Numbered from the stretch's first letter, positions 1 to 13,100 are shown. The stretch is DNA of 64,000 nt from Terebella lapidaria (GCA_949152475.1 OX424555.1:72245499-72309498), one strand, 5' to 3'. A program made the numbers and translations. Notes: generated by a model from the letters alone, not told the origin.

Positions 1-1100
1 GTCTTTCTCACGTGGCAGTTGGTCCTGTGCTGTCATCCAGGGAGTGGTCTCCTTAGCCTGACCACAGCAATGTGGTCGAGGTCACGATGCAGAGACCCCT
101 TGGACACACGACATGATTAGGACGTCTTTTTACGGTCGTTTTCTCGTCGCATTCACTACGACGGTCGTGACTGAAAAAAGACGTCTTTAAGACATCGTTG
201 TATTACTGGTAACAACCCAAGGCCGTACCAGCTCGTGTAGTACGTGTCTCTGAATAGCTCCCCTGGTGTACAAATGCCCAAACGACGACAAGGCACTAAT
301 CTGATCGTGGCAAACGGTCACTCTGATGTCATGCCAAGTTGATAAATGGGCACACTGATGATATCATGGCGTGTCAAGGATGTCATAATTACGTGTCACA
401 CCTCATGGGTTAGATAAAATGAAGCACACAAGTGTCAGATGAAGTGCTTAATCACTGCAGAACAAGTGAGATTAAGCTGCCGTTTCATACGTCCGGTTAC
501 CAGCCTGTCTCGCTGATCGTCCCTGCTAAGCTGTAGAAATTTCCTCCCCTCCCCGGTTGACACCAAATTGGCCTAAAATGAGCGGCTAACTGCTGAAGAA
601 TAAGGACCCGTTTTGTTTGATGTCCCTGACTGTTAGTGGTTGGTCGTGAAGCCGGGCGGTCCTGGAAGTCCCTGGTGAGATGTTGACTGTCCGGCTCCAA
701 GAGCAAGACTCCCCCTTCATTGTTCGTCCACCTCTGTTTAGACGTCGAGGTCTATGATGACACAATGCAGTGGAACGTGATTACAATAACAGTCGCATGA
801 TCTTTAATACTCGCCCCGTCTGGTGGAACGATCGACAATGGGCGACCAAGAACTTCGAACCAATGGTGTTGATGAGTTTTGACAGCAATGTGGTCGAGAT
901 GATGATGCAGAGACATGATTCCCATCGGTCGTCTCGGCCAATCATTGTCAGTTAGTGAAGCCTACTGCTAGTATTCCCGCCTGGGGCCCTCCTATTACAC
1001 CTTAAAATGCTAAATTAGTCCATTGTTAATTGTGTGTGTGATTAGCAGACACACATAAAAACAAAATCAAACAAATAAGTATGGGCAATATTACCTGTTT
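1..1100. other. unassigned intergenic sequence
   Basis: No gene is recognised here. A short sequence is repeated: a copy of GCAATGTGGTCGAG near 68-81 followed by a GATGCAGAGAC stretch recurs near 883-913. The open frames present are short and resemble no family. It may be decayed repeat. Confidence 0.4.
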
Positions 1101-1104
1101 TTTC

Positions 1105-1205
1105 TAGCCTGTGACCTGATATTTCCCGAGATCCCGAGTATTAGCCCGAGGCTGAAGGCCGAGGGCAAATCCGGGATAAAGGGCAAATATCGGGGCACTG
1201 TCACG
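1105..1205 (-). repeat. fragment of the foldback family also seen at 5318-5400
   Basis: The stretch holding CCTGATATTTCCCGAG and GGGCAAATATCGGGGC is the reverse complement, with scattered differences, of 5318-5400, which reads GCCCCGATATTTGCCC through CGGGCAAATATCAGGTC. It therefore appears to be a partial copy of the same non-autonomous element in the opposite orientation. Confidence 0.6.
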
Positions 1206-2182
1206 TTTAGTCCAGGGTGGGTGACTGGTTCTGTCTGGTGTAGGTGTTGACAAAGGATACCCATGTACTAGTAATCAAATCAGTTTAATGAATGAAATTA
1301 TAATATGTACAACAATTATTTACAGAATACAAGTAGATGAACCTGATACATGCACACTATGTGCCACCTTTGCCATACAGAAGATGCCACAGTCACCTCG
1401 ACTGTAATCTCAACTCCAATGTTACACACACTTCTTCCACTCCTGTATGGTGACTTGAACCCGCGTAGCTGTGAGTTTCCCACGTAGTTCCGTACCATGC
1501 CGCGTCGTGCTGTCCCACGTAGCGTTGCCTCCAGTGGTCTCGTTTCCTGTCGTGACAGCCTCCGCCCGACAGTCACATATGGAACCTCGAAAATATCACT
1601 GCTTCACTCCCCTGTCGTAACAGCCTCCACCCAACAGTCTGCTACCATCTGCTCATGAACCCCTGTTTCAAGTTCACTGCATGACCCGACCGACTGAAAT
1701 GGCATACTTGCATATTACCATATGCCACAATATTTCAATATTTCATTATTCACGACTCCCAGTTACCACGATGTAACAAAACATACTAATTATACACCAA
1801 TATATACAACACTCACGTATTTCCTTGTTCACTCCAATTGCCATACAATCAATGGCCATTTACATATAGCCCAGGTATCTTTTAATTTGTAACACATTTG
1901 TTCAACAGACCATGGGACATTTAGTCACTCCAACTGGATTTTACATGTTGCCAGTCGCAGCTGACCACAAGTCACAATATGACCACATGCATCTAAGCAT
2001 GCTGAGCATTGTACAATACACACGATCCACCTGAGCTGTTCACTAAGAAAAATACAGAGTACACTGTGGCTCTAAGCCGACCACAATGTGAATGACGCTT
2101 ACGATGTATTCGAAAGCCATCTGAATTCAATTCACGACCAGTTCTTTCCCTTAGTGAAAGTCTCGCGCAGCAAATGCAAGGA
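1206..2182. other. unassigned intergenic sequence
   Basis: No recognisable gene, RNA or transposon signature. The 64-86 codon frames that cross it have no family features. The stretch ends where the LINE copy begins. Confidence 0.4.
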
Positions 2183-4593
2183 CACACCTTGGATCACTGC
2201 TGGAATAAAAAAAAATCTATCAAAGTAAAGAATGCTTTATTTCGTAAATATATTATGAAAGCCAGTGAAGAACTTAAATCTATATTATCCAAATATCGTA
2301 ACATACTCACCAAAGTACTACATAAAACGGAAGCTACTACTATCAACATATCTTGAGCGATAGAGATACTTCCACCAAAAGACCATGGTCCGTTATCAAC
2401 ACTATTACCAACACTGGTAAAGAGTAAAAAACCTACCACAGTTGACAGTGTCAGTCACAATGGTGTCGTGCATACTGCTGATCATGACATTGCGAACGCC
2501 TTCAACAGTTATTTTACAATATAGGCTCCAAGCTAGCAAAAGATTTACCAAACTGTAACGCTGCCCTATTCTTGGACCAACGTGTATCTAAGAGCATATT
2601 CCTTATCCCAGTAGTGGCAGATGAAATCATGAATGAGTTTAACAAACTAAAGGTGGGCAAAGCTCCAGGTTTTGATTGAATTCATGTGAGTCTTGAAATC
2701 GGTGTCAGCTGTCACTGCTCCAATACTTGTACATATTTTTAATACTTGTTTTCAGAACGGTACTTACCTGTCTTCGCTCAAAGTTGCCAAAGTGATACCC
2801 CTCTTTAAAAAAGGTGACTGCAAACTCCCGGAGAACTACAGACCAATAAGTCTCTTGTCTTGTATGAATAAGATCCTTGAAAGGCTAATTGAGAAACGGC
2901 TCCGCCAGTTTGTGTGTCAAAACAACGTTTTTTATGAGTATCAATTTGGTTTCAGAGCAGGTCATTCCACATCACAAGCATTATTAGAAATCGTGAACAG
3001 TATACGATCTCACCTTGATAATGGGGAAAATGTACTCGGACTTTATTTAGACCTCAAAAAGGCATTTGACACCGTTGACCACGCAATTCTAAAAATAAAC
3101 TGCAATTTATGGTATCCGTGGAAAATGTCATGATCTGCTATCTAGTTACTTGAACAACAGGACCCAATGTATGTATGTAAACAGAGTATATTCCGACCCG
3201 ATGCACATTAACACTGGGGTCCCACAGGGCTCAGTCCTGGGACCCCTGTTGTTCTTATTATATGTGAATGATATCTCCAATGCTGTACCTGGTGTGGCAA
3301 TACGCCTTTTTGCGGATGACACCAACGTGTTTTTACATGACAAAGATTGTTCCAACTCAGTTGATAATGCTAAAGTCACACTGACCAAACTCAAGATCTG
3401 GTTTGACACGAACAAACTTACACTCCATCTTGGTAGAACAAACTTTACGTTATTTCACTAAGAAGAAAAAATGTAAATCATTCTTGTTTCAACAACTTCA
3501 CGTTTGAGAACAACTTAATCTGCAAAACCGACACCACCAAATATTTGGGTTTGGTCATTGACGAAAACTTATCTTGGGAACCGCATATCAAAGACTTATG
3601 CAACAAACTTGTAAAGTATACTGGTATTTTTTACCGAATACGTGATCATGTACCCGAAGGCATAAAAATGCAACTTTATTATTAATTCATATATTCACGA
3701 TTAGCATATTGTTGTGAAATATACGGACTTGCCAAATCGTATGTATTGCATCCGCTTCAAATTATGCAAAACAGGCTCCTCAAAATCCTTACGTGTAAAC
3801 CGAAAAGATATTCAACCGATACGTTGTATGTGAATACAGAAACACTGATGTTGCACGAAATGCACCTCTTCAAATTATATGTTCTCAATTATCAATATAC
3901 AATCGGTAAGCTACCCGGTTTATTCCGGGGAATTTTAAATCCTAACACCAGAGTCACCAGTATCTCAACAAGACAAAGTACAATGTATCTTATTTACAGT
4001 AACACGCCCCAGTACACAACATGGGAAATTGCTCCTCAATAATTACTGCACCAAATTGTGGCAAGAATGCCCGTCAAATATCCAAAAATCGACTACACTG
4101 CAAATGTTTAAAAAATAATGTGAAAAGTCAACTCATAAACAGATACTTGTAATCTTTGAAACTGTATGTTACTTAAGCCTAACCCTATTTAAGTGTATAT
4201 CATCGCATAACCCTGTGTATCTCCTTTGTTTGTTTGTTTTTTTCAGCCTCCCATTAGTAAACTGTATACCTTTCTATTACTAAGCATCCCACTATTTGTA
4301 ATATAATGTACATAGTTGAACTTCTGTTTTCTATTTTTCTTAGCTCCCTGTTTTGATTTCATCTCTGTTACTTTTTTATTTGGTTCATTACTAATTTGTC
4401 TATATGTCTTCATTCCTATTCTGTTGTTGTGTTCAGTGTTCAATTTATTATTTCTCTAAGGTCACCAGCTAGTATAGATGAGCCTTGCTCTTTCTGGTGT
4501 CCTTCATGTGCTGTTTGTATAAGTTGTCATATATGTATTATATGTCTGTTAGCATGTGTGAAATAAATTCTTCTTCTTCTTCTTCTTCTTCTT
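2183..4593 (+). mobile_element. 5'-truncated non-LTR retrotransposon (LINE, CR1/L2/Jockey group), decayed
   Basis: Pieces of a LINE reverse transcriptase lie in order on the plus strand. A linker after the endonuclease is at 2183-2350. RT blocks with YRPISLLSCMNKILERLIEK and DLKKAFDTVDHAIL are at about 2690-3110. GVPQGSVLGPLLFLLYVNDI and the catalytic FADD box in RLFADDTNVFLHD are at 3150-3430. The C-terminal LQIMQNRLLKILT region is at 3746-4040. The reading frame is broken several times (for example around 3110-3150 and 3460), so it is not functional. No endonuclease is present, as expected for 5' truncation during target-primed reverse transcription. The 3' end carries AAGGTCACCAGCT, TCTGGTGTCC, AAATAAATT and a (TTC)n tail. 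The clade is not resolved by eye. Confidence 0.88.
4568..4593 (+). repeat. (TTC)n tail of the LINE
   Basis: About eight TTC/CTT units directly follow AAATAAA at the LINE 3' end. The related tail at 35776 ends in (ATCT)n instead. Confidence 0.9.
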
Positions 4594-4636
4594 TTTCTAA
4601 AATAAGGTATCTCAGCCCAGTGACCAAACAACCACT

Positions 4637-5400
4637 AAATTTTGTGACATGCACATGCTGGAAAACCAGGTGATGTTGTGTTTAGTATATACAGTGAAAA
4701 GACACCTGCAGGTGTTGTTATAGCAACGCCATTCGATGCCCATGAGCGACCGTGGACAGTGGGCAGAATACCGGTCAGTATTTGCCCTCGTATTTGCCTG
4801 CTGAGTGTTGTGATCGTACAGGGCACAAACAGTGTTATACGGACAAGTAACATCGCAGGTATATAATAATACAATTTATTGAGTCAAATATTCGCCTCAA
4901 GTTCCAGACTAGAGAGCCTAGTTATGCGTGAACATGGTTGCATGAAATCCCTGTCAATAAACCCAGCCAATTTCGTATTTACGGGAATTCTCTGTTTTCA
5001 ACAATGACTTGACACTGTTTGAGCGTTATGGCTACAGCAAGGCGAATCCATCTCGAGTACAGATATTTGATTGAGTTTGCAGTAATCGTCAACTTCCTCG
5101 GGGAAATACATATTACATCTTATTATATACCTGCGATGTTATTCGTCCGTAAAACCCTGCTTGTGCCCTGTACGATAACAACGCTCAACGATCGCTCAGG
5201 CGCAGCGAATGACGTTGCCATAACAACACATGCCCATGTCCTATTGGGGTTTATATTATTCTTTTCACGGTATATAATAAACACAACATCACCTGGTTTT
5301 TCCAGCATATGCCCCGATATTTGCCCTTGATCCCGGCATTTGCCATCGACCTTCGGCCTCGAGCTAATACTGAGGATCTCGGGCAAATATCAGGTCATAT
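4637..5400. mobile_element. foldback/MITE-like element with long inverted arms
   Basis: The left arm, about 4640-4868 (CCAGGTGATGTTGTGTTTA to GCAGGTATATAATAAT), is the reverse complement of the right arm, about 5118-5317 (TATTATATACCTGCGATGTT to AACACAACATCACCTGG). The loop is about 250 bp. To the right of the arm, 5318-5400 holds a GCCCCGATATTTGCCC to GGGCAAATATCAGGTC segment with no partner on the left, so the copy is asymmetric. No transposase is coded. Superfamily unknown. Confidence 0.7.
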
Positions 5401-5790
5401 CGAATCATTTCAACCAGCAGGTTTTCGTCGGTTCAAGTATGGTAAACAGACCGGGTGAATGCCCCATAATGACATACTAGTACATGTATGAGAACAGTAC
5501 ACACTTACTGAATATGCATCAGGCTAAGATATGATATAAGTTTACCTATGTATATCATCTACACATGGAGTTTGGATCTCTTGGACCTTGTACGAAAAAC
5601 ATTACATGATAATATCTCAGCATGTGATATTATTATACATCTCAAACCCTGACCACATATAGGGCATAAGCAATAACAATATAATGATATAGGTCGATCT
5701 TATGTTAGGATATGATGCATTGATTTTCTCACGAAATTGGTGCCGATGATTTCACAATTGCTGAGCAACCTTGAGATTTGACATTCAGTA
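5401..5790. other. 5' flank of the CYP4 gene, no gene seen
   Basis: A mostly AT-rich stretch with nothing recognisable apart from the TATA-like box that follows it. It presumably includes the upstream regulatory region of the P450 gene. Confidence 0.4.
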
Positions 5791-5797
5791 GAGCTAT

Positions 5798-5804
5798 TAT
5801 AAAG
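5798..5804 (+). promoter_or_regulatory. candidate TATA box of the CYP4 gene
   Basis: TATAAAG lies 39 bp upstream of the CYP4 start codon at 5843. If used, transcription would start near 5825-5830 and leave a 5' UTR of only some 15 bases. It is placed by motif and position only. Confidence 0.45.
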
Positions 5805-5842
5805 GTTTGGTTGTGACAGTTCCGTGAAGGTAACTGCTCGAG

Positions 5843-8764
5843 ATGGCTGCTGGACTTGTAATTGTTGGTGCAATTACGGCAACATTCTTGCTACTGTGGT
5901 GGCTATGGCCGGACTCCAAGAAGCGAGAGATCATAGACAAGATGCCCGGACCCAAGACCCTGCCTTTGTTGGGCAACGCGCACCTGTTCAAAGTGGATGG
6001 TCACGGTAAATACGTCAAGGGTCATGAGCGTTTCAATTGTATTCATACTTTTTTTCTACTACATGTAGTGTAAAGTTTTGGTTCACACTGCCATGTTGTC
6101 AATACGTTGCTGCAGATTTCTTCGAACAAGTGTTGGAGTTCTGTGACACATACGCTAAGAAGGATGGCATCATGCGCCTGTGGATCGGGCCCAGTCCTGC
6201 AGTGGTTCTCACCAAGGCACACACTGTCGAGGTCAGCTTCTCACCAATATCTACACTGATTATATTATATATATATTCTGGAACTTTACCTTATGTTATG
6301 AGACTTTACGATTTGTATCATCATTTCACTATTTGTTTCACATTACTTTTTTGCGAATTCTGAACACTGCGTTTTGCGACACTTCACTGCACTTTGTTAT
6401 TCAACACAGTTGCAGAATATGTTTTTTTTCCTGATGATTATGAACCTTAAATGTATGCATTGTGTTCACGGTCCTATATCTGACAACATAAAAGAACTGA
6501 TGCAGTGTATACCAGTATGGGAAATATTAAATAACGGAACATTTATTTTCCAACGCAGCCCATGTTGAACAGTTCCGCACACATCACGAAATCCCGGGAG
6601 TACCAATGTCTCCACCCGTGGCTGGCCACAGGTCTTCTGACTAGGTATCGTGTTCTCTCACTGCAAACTGATCGGGCTGTGGGTATTGAAGCTGTCTTCA
6701 TAATATCAACATTCTACTTAAACATGTTTAAATACAACTACGTTTTACGCAAGTAATATTCAAGTGAAGCTAATACAGAGGGCTATAGATCTATGTTGTT
6801 TTACTCTGTGTTTAGCACCGGTGATAAATGGCGCGTTCGCAGAAGGCTCCTGACACCAACATTCCATTTCAAGATTTTGACCGACTTCCTCCAAGTGTTC
6901 AATGAACAGTCTCGAATTCTGGTTGAAAAGTTGAGCCATAAAGCAGGAGAAACAAAGCCTTTCGACATCTTCCCATATGTTACGTTATGTGCTTTGGATA
7001 TCATATGTGGCAAGTCCAACAGTTGCTTTTCTTCAATGTCCATTGTTCATTTCTGAATGAAGTATGAATATTACAGTGTCACGAAATGTGACGTCAATTT
7101 GATTCGCCTGTAAACAATATAATATCAAAGTCCTTCAATTCTGCTATGTTGGTTTCCCAGATAGTGCAATGGGACGGAATGTAGCTGCGCAGTCCAAGAC
7201 TGACTCCGAATATGTTCGCGCCGTCCAAAAGTACGTCAGAGATCACGGGCATATGACAATCATGTACAGTAGCGTGAAATAATTGAGACAGTTGATAAGG
7301 AGAAAGAAAGTGACGGTTTTCGACTATTCACCATTTTGACAGGATGGCTGAGGTAGTCCAGGTCAGAATGAAGTCACCTTGGTTGAGACCCGATTTGATT
7401 TTCAACAATACGAAAGGTGGACGAATTCACAATCAGTGCTTGAAGGTCCTTCACGGATTTACCCAAAAGGTAGGTCTATCAGTGAGGAAATGCCGGCCAT
7501 GTAAAGGCCATGAATCAACAGTTACAGTTCAGGTTGACTCCGGCAGGTGATAGAGGAGCGGAGTACCGAACTGGACGTGCAGCTGGCCTCACACACCGGC
7601 AAGGTCACGATGGAGGATCTACAGACGGACAAACCTTTCCTGATCGGCAAACAGAAGCGTTTGGCTTTCCTAGACATGCTGCTGATAGCCGCCAAGGGCG
7701 GAGCCGACCTCAGCCATGCTGACATACAGGAGGAGGTCGATACCTTCATGTTCGAGGTAGGAACTTCGATACTGATATGCCCTCCATGGAAACGTCATGT
7801 AATGTGTCAACTGCTCTTATACAACGCTCTTACAAAGATGCCCGGTGTTGTTTCAGGGTCACGATACCACGGCTGCTGCCTCCAACTGGGCTCTGTACCT
7901 GCTGGGTCGTCATCCTGAGATACAGAAACGTGTACAGGACGAAATCGATGCAGTTTTCGGTACTGTAATATCTAACGGGATATATAATGCTATCATATGA
8001 ATAAGTTATACATTTTGTATATATATATATGAGTCTTGCGATGATCAATAGACACTAGTTCACGTGTATATATAAGACTTGATACCCAAATGACGTTCTA
8101 CCAGGTGGTGATGATCGAGACTTCACCATGGATGATATCAAGGAACTCAAGTACTTGGACTGTGTAGTGAAGGAGGCTCTCAGAATCTACCCGTCTGTGC
8201 CCATGTTCGCCAGAGAAATAGAAAGGGACTGCACTATTGGTAAGCTACTAAACTCAGACAGACTCTTGAAATTAGATTCAAAAGATGATGGTAGAATTGT
8301 TTGTCACAGTCGTGTTCTCCCACAGGAGGGTACACTGTGCCAAAGGGGACTTCTGCCATGTTGATCGTGGCTGCTCTACACAAGGATCCAGAACATTTCC
8401 CCGATCCGGAGAAGTTCGATCCGGATCGATGGCTACCGGAGAACTCTGCAGGGCGTCATCCTTACTGTTATGTGCCCTTCTCCGCCGGATTCAGAAACTG
8501 CATCGGTACCATAACATCCCTCAAGTTACTAGTATACTTATTGCATCAATAGGAATCCTGGCATAGAGGAATGGGTAACGAGGTTTCTGTCCGGTAATTC
8601 CAGGTCAGAAATTCGCACAGAACGAGGAGAAAGTGATCGTTGCCTCGGTGGTGCGGAGGTTCACGGTGAAGTCACACCAGAGTCCGTCAGAGATCAAGCG
8701 TGTCGGAGAGCTGATCATGCGGCCCGAGGGCGGTATCTGGGTCACGCTATCACACAGGGCATGA
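5843..8764 (+). CDS. cytochrome P450, family 4 (CYP4-like), 11 exons, complete
   Basis: Haem-thiolate monooxygenase anchored in the endoplasmic reticulum. CYP4 enzymes typically omega-hydroxylate fatty acids and related lipids; the substrate here is not known. Exons: 5843-6005, 6116-6231, 6559-6644, 6816-7009, 7161-7230, 7343-7469, 7547-7756, 7857-7959, 8105-8239, 8326-8505, 8604-8764. All phases join in frame to 514 residues, a normal family length. Residues 1-25 form the membrane anchor, followed by a proline-rich [13 protein letters not shown] hinge. The I-helix reads FMFEGHDTTAA, with Glu322 at the position that binds haem covalently in many CYP4 proteins. ExxR is Glu380-Arg383. The haem loop is [14 protein letters not shown] with ligand Cys460. 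Intron 4 (7010-7160) uses a GC donor (TATGTG|GCAAGT); the others are GT-AG. The start is the first ATG that gives the anchor and lies just after a TATA-like box. The stop is TGA at 8762-8764. Nothing suggests decay. The subfamily (4V/4F/4C-like) cannot be set by eye. Confidence 0.93.
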
Positions 8765-8954
8765 GTCCGGCAATGTTCCGAACACGGGGATTGTCTGCAG
8801 TACTTCGCGATCAGCCAAAAAACTGCTGTTTGATGTTAAAATTTGATACTTTCAGAATGATTTACAGATTATATTTTCGAATCACACCAAATAATGACCT
8901 TTTGTTATTTTAATAACAAACCTTTTAATATTTGATTTATATAATTATCATGAC

Positions 8955-8960
8955 AATAAA
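8955..8960 (+). terminator. polyadenylation signal of the CYP4 gene
   Basis: AATAAA lies about 190 bp after the CYP4 stop codon, in AT-rich sequence on the coding strand. It is the first canonical signal downstream. Confidence 0.6.
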
Positions 8961-9044
8961 AAGATTCAACATTTTGAAGTTATATCTTGATACAATTATA
9001 TGAAGATAAGCACCACATACAGTGTGATATAGCGTTTCCTTGAA

Positions 9045-9335
9045 CATCTTGAACCCAGTCTATCCTTTCCTGAAATAGAAATCGCCAAGTTCATGATAAA
9101 TTGTGAGGAGTATCTCTTGTAACAACTCACTTCTGTCCATAACTAGTTTCTACTACATATCAGATCAATACAGCGCTCACTTGTACCCAGTCCATCCTCT
9201 CATAAAATAGAAAACATCAAGTTGATGCAGTACCAATACTTATAAATTGTGAGAAGTATCACGTGAAGAAATCAATCTTGTCCACAACTAGATTTACCAC
9301 ATGTCAAATCAATACATGGTTAGTATTGGCTACAA
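9045..9335. repeat. degenerate tandem duplication, period about 145 bp
   Basis: CCCAGTCTATCCT...GTCCATAACTAGTTTC...ATCAATACA around 9050-9180 is repeated with changes around 9195-9335 (CCCAGTCCATCCT...GTCCACAACTAGATTT...ATCAATACA). The second unit leads into the dispersed repeat at 9275-9475. Confidence 0.7.
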
Positions 9336-9475
9336 AAGTAAATTCCTGTAACTAAACCTTCCGGTACACGTGGTCAAGAGTATCATCGTAATACGGACAA
9401 TTTAATGAGGTCATCACCAAAATCATAATGTTCATATCATGAAGTTCATATATCATAACGTTCACAAGCTTCCCC
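9275..9475 (+). repeat. dispersed direct repeat, copy 1 (copy 2 at 13526-13715)
   Basis: Shared landmarks in the same order and orientation as 13526-13715 are GTCC-AACTAGATTT, CACGTG, GTCATCACCAA, ATCATAATGT and CATATCATGAAGT. The two copies flank the retroelement fossil at 10170-13510, so they could be remnants of its terminal repeats, or a separate repeat family. Confidence 0.55.
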
Positions 9476-9659
9476 GAAACTGGATAAGAAAGCTTAATGA
9501 ACTGCAGTACATGCAAAAGATATAAGTCTGATCTGAACTGGAGTTGGAGTTGGACAATGTCTCTAACAGCTGCTAGGTTGAAGCACCTATTTTGGTAGGC
9601 AGTCTGCCAGCTTCTCATTGGTACCAGTCCACACAATGTTCTCCACTTGTCCGCTGTCC

Positions 9660-10160
9660 AACATCTAGGATAGGATAGAATAAAATTTATTTAACGTCGG
9701 ACAGCTTTACAAAACAATTAGCATTAACCCGAAATGGGCTACATGTATATGCCGACAGTGATATGAACATTTGGATGATAGATGAAATAAATACAAATGA
9801 TTGTGACACATACATTGGTTTTATATATAAAACACAATATCCGCATTGACATTGTGGCCCGTTCCATCTTTTTATCAAATGTTTCAGTTGGTTATAGGAG
9901 ACAGCCATCTTGATATCCGATGGGAGAACATTCCATATTTTAGCACCGTCATACCTTAAAGTATTTAGCCCATACTTTGTTATACGGACCATTGGCTGTA
10001 CAACACGATGACTATCACGCAACATTGTCTGGACATTTTTAACTTTATACATATCTTGTAACATAATAGGACCAACATTGTTTATACATTTAAAAACTTC
10101 ACATGCGATATTTCGCATTCTCTCAACATACGGTGTACCCAGACCACTAGTCATTCATGC
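9660..10160 (-). mobile_element. LINE 3' end fragment (reverse transcriptase C-terminus)
   Basis: An open minus-strand frame (10154-9687) reads like the C-terminal tail of a LINE polyprotein, with MYKVKNVQTMLRDSH and YGLNTLRYDGAKIWNVLPSD, the usual SLRY-G-K-W-LP pattern before the stop. Downstream on the minus strand come AAATAAATTTTATTC and an ATCCT-type simple tail (about 9662-9675). This is the same 3' architecture as the LINE at 2183. Only the last 0.5 kb is present, as expected for 5' truncation. Confidence 0.75.
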
Positions 10161-10169
10161 CTGATGAAC

Positions 10170-13100
10170 GCAACAGCTCCATAATTACCAATCCGCGGCC
10201 TCTCCATTCATCGATGTCAGGCCGTTTATAGTACACTTTGTCCCCATACTCTCTGAACACTCAGCTTCAGCATAAGCCGTGAAACTTCTTCGATATATTT
10301 TCTGTCACTGTTTCACTGGTTCTTGTCCCTTCCATTACAGGTAGATTGTTAGAAAGAACTGAGGGCATGTGTGGGTTTTCGCCAAATACCAGCTGATACG
10401 GACTGTCAGCAGAGACATTAAACAAAAATTTCTTGGCCATGCGTGTCGACCACTGTCCCGTATCCCAGTCGCCCTTGTTATCATGTTTCATTTTGCGAAT
10501 GATCTCAGACAGCTAGTGCCTGATTGTGTTGCTCGACAATCCCATTGCTTCAGGGACTGTACCCAGCCGTCGTTAGCACTTCCTTGTTGTAAACTCAAGT
10601 TCAACACAAAACCTCATATGATTTTTGGCGATAACTTCGTGTTGGATGGTCGGATCAATGTGAAATTTTATTTGTTTCTATTTGGCATAAAACCGTATTT
10701 TTTCACCAAATTTCAGACTTCTATCTTGAAAATTGAAAAAGTTGGCAATCTACTCCAATGTTAAATTTCACATCAAACGTGAAATTTGCAACTTTGAACA
10801 GAATTTGGCATGTTGTTCGATGTTCACACTGCACAGTACTTTGTAAGAATGATATTTTATTAGAATACACCTATATGATTCTTCAAACTCAAAAACTTTC
10901 CTCATATTACATTTCTTTGCAGAATAAAGATAATGAAATCCCCAAATTTCCTTGAATTCCTGTGATCCGATTAGTGCCCAACATTTAACATTGGGGTAGA
11001 TTGCCAACTTTTTCAGTTTTCAAGATACAAGTCTGAAATTTGGTGAAAAAATATGGTTTTGTGCCAAATGGAAGCATATAAAATTTCAAATTGATCCAAC
11101 CATCCCAAAAGAAGTTATTGCCGAAAATCATATGAGGTTTTGTGTTGAACTTGAGTATAGTTTTCTGCCATGCCCCTGACTTCTGCACTGTTAAATTCAC
11201 TCAGGAGTTTTTTGCATAGTCCAAAGATTCCAATCCAATATCGAATGAAAAATGTCTTTTTGTCCTCATCCTGCACTCAATCATGTGCAAGTACTACAGG
11301 TTAGGTCAGATATCATAACTGCTACATTTTTGTTGCTAACGGCAGTGAACTGGCTAGTGGCCTATGCTAGCGTCAGTTAACTGGCAGGCTTTGGTGGTGC
11401 CCGACCAAATTTCTTGCAAACACCACAGTCATTAACAAAGTCCTCAATAGTATTTGTCAATGTTGGTGTGACTTCCACTCTAGCACATTTTACTGAGTCC
11501 AAAAGTTCTTGCTGATGATGCATAACCATACTGTTTGTGCAACTTCTTTATAGACCTAACGGCATTTTGTTCTGATGCTGTCGTTTCTGCTATGCTGAGA
11601 ACCTCCTCATATTCTTCTGTTGCCTGTGCTAGTCAGCTTGATTCCTCATGCCACAAGCTGACACCATGGTGTTCTGTTGACGTTAACTCCAAGTATATTT
11701 CCTGTCCTAGCATCTTGGCCTGGTCCTTGTCAAGATCCAGCAATGTGCCAGCTGTTTTCCGCAATCGCTTGATGAGTAGAAGTGGCATGTATCCACGTCA
11801 CTTCTGTCTCGATCTCTGCCGTCTATGCCGACTTCAAAATGGCTCTATCACCAAACTTGAATCTCTGACTGCTGAGTAAAGATGGCAACTGAACGCTATC
11901 ATTTTCTTTCGATTAGCCCATTGTCCTGTGGCCACTGTTGTCCACGCACGGTTTTTGTGCAGACAGTGTCCTGAATGGCTGCCCCCACAAGCCTCCACCA
12001 CTAGAATTTCAAGGTTATCGGATAGACGTGGAATCAATACCCAGTATTAAGTATTCTGAGCGAATCCAATCTCATAGTCCAGGGACAGAAAGTCATATCA
12101 GGCATACGAAGTGACAGAAAACAAATATGACAGGGAGACTAATGAAACCTCAAAAATGGCCATTAGCAGGTGAAATCAGGTGTTCTGGAAAGAGTGAGCA
12201 TTTTCTGCTCACTCTCCTGGATCTTTGACGCTGCCAGATTCCCCAAATATTCTCTTCAATGCCGATTACATGCTTGCATTTGTGACATCGCTGTCAGTGC
12301 TAGCTGTCGCTCTTTGACATCTAGGTTCGCACCATCAAAAAGCTTGAAAGCCAGGATTGCGTCTGGTAGTTCCACCTCAAATTTCTTGCACCTATTGTAA
12401 TTGTGTTCAATTTTTACCAGAAAATCTGACATGGTCACCCTGCAACATATCTTAAGTCGGTGACGACCTATTTCTTTTCTCTAGGGGTCAGGTCATGTTA
12501 TTGTCACTGACTTGAGCTCAGATTTTTCGGAGGAAACCTTGACACTCCGTAAGAAAAATTCTATTTCTGCAATATGATGCATACATACAGTAACTGAGGG
12601 GGATGATACGATGTCCGAGATACTACTGTCCATTTATGTAATTCACAAATGTTAGTAGCAGTTGATATTCCCCAGAAATAAGGTTTCATCCGCTGATATT
12701 TACCCCAATTTTGACACGGTGATCACAATCATCGTCATTTTCAAGAACTTCTGAACATTGTATTCCAATAATATCCAGACGGGAATAACGATAATCATCT
12801 CGTGTTTCATATATTATAATTTTACAGTTATTTCTAAATCACTCCCCATGCTTGTCGTGACACCGATTTGAGTCGAGCGTCACCGACTTAGGTATACATT
12901 TTATAGAGTATAACATACCCATTCTTTGAGTGAGTGCAAGTGTACAATGAGTTCTTACAGTTATAACGATGTCATATTCGTGGTGCATGTAGTAACATAT
13001 TGTGTAATATACTTCCCAACAACATTTCGTAAGAACGGGTTATTGATATAATTATTTTTCGAAGCTGCAGTTTCGACTGGGACCACATTGTGATTGGGGC

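Noticed and set aside
4637-5400. Helitron
   Set aside because: Long inverted arms and no CTRR end or Rep/helicase sequence; a foldback/MITE explanation is simpler.
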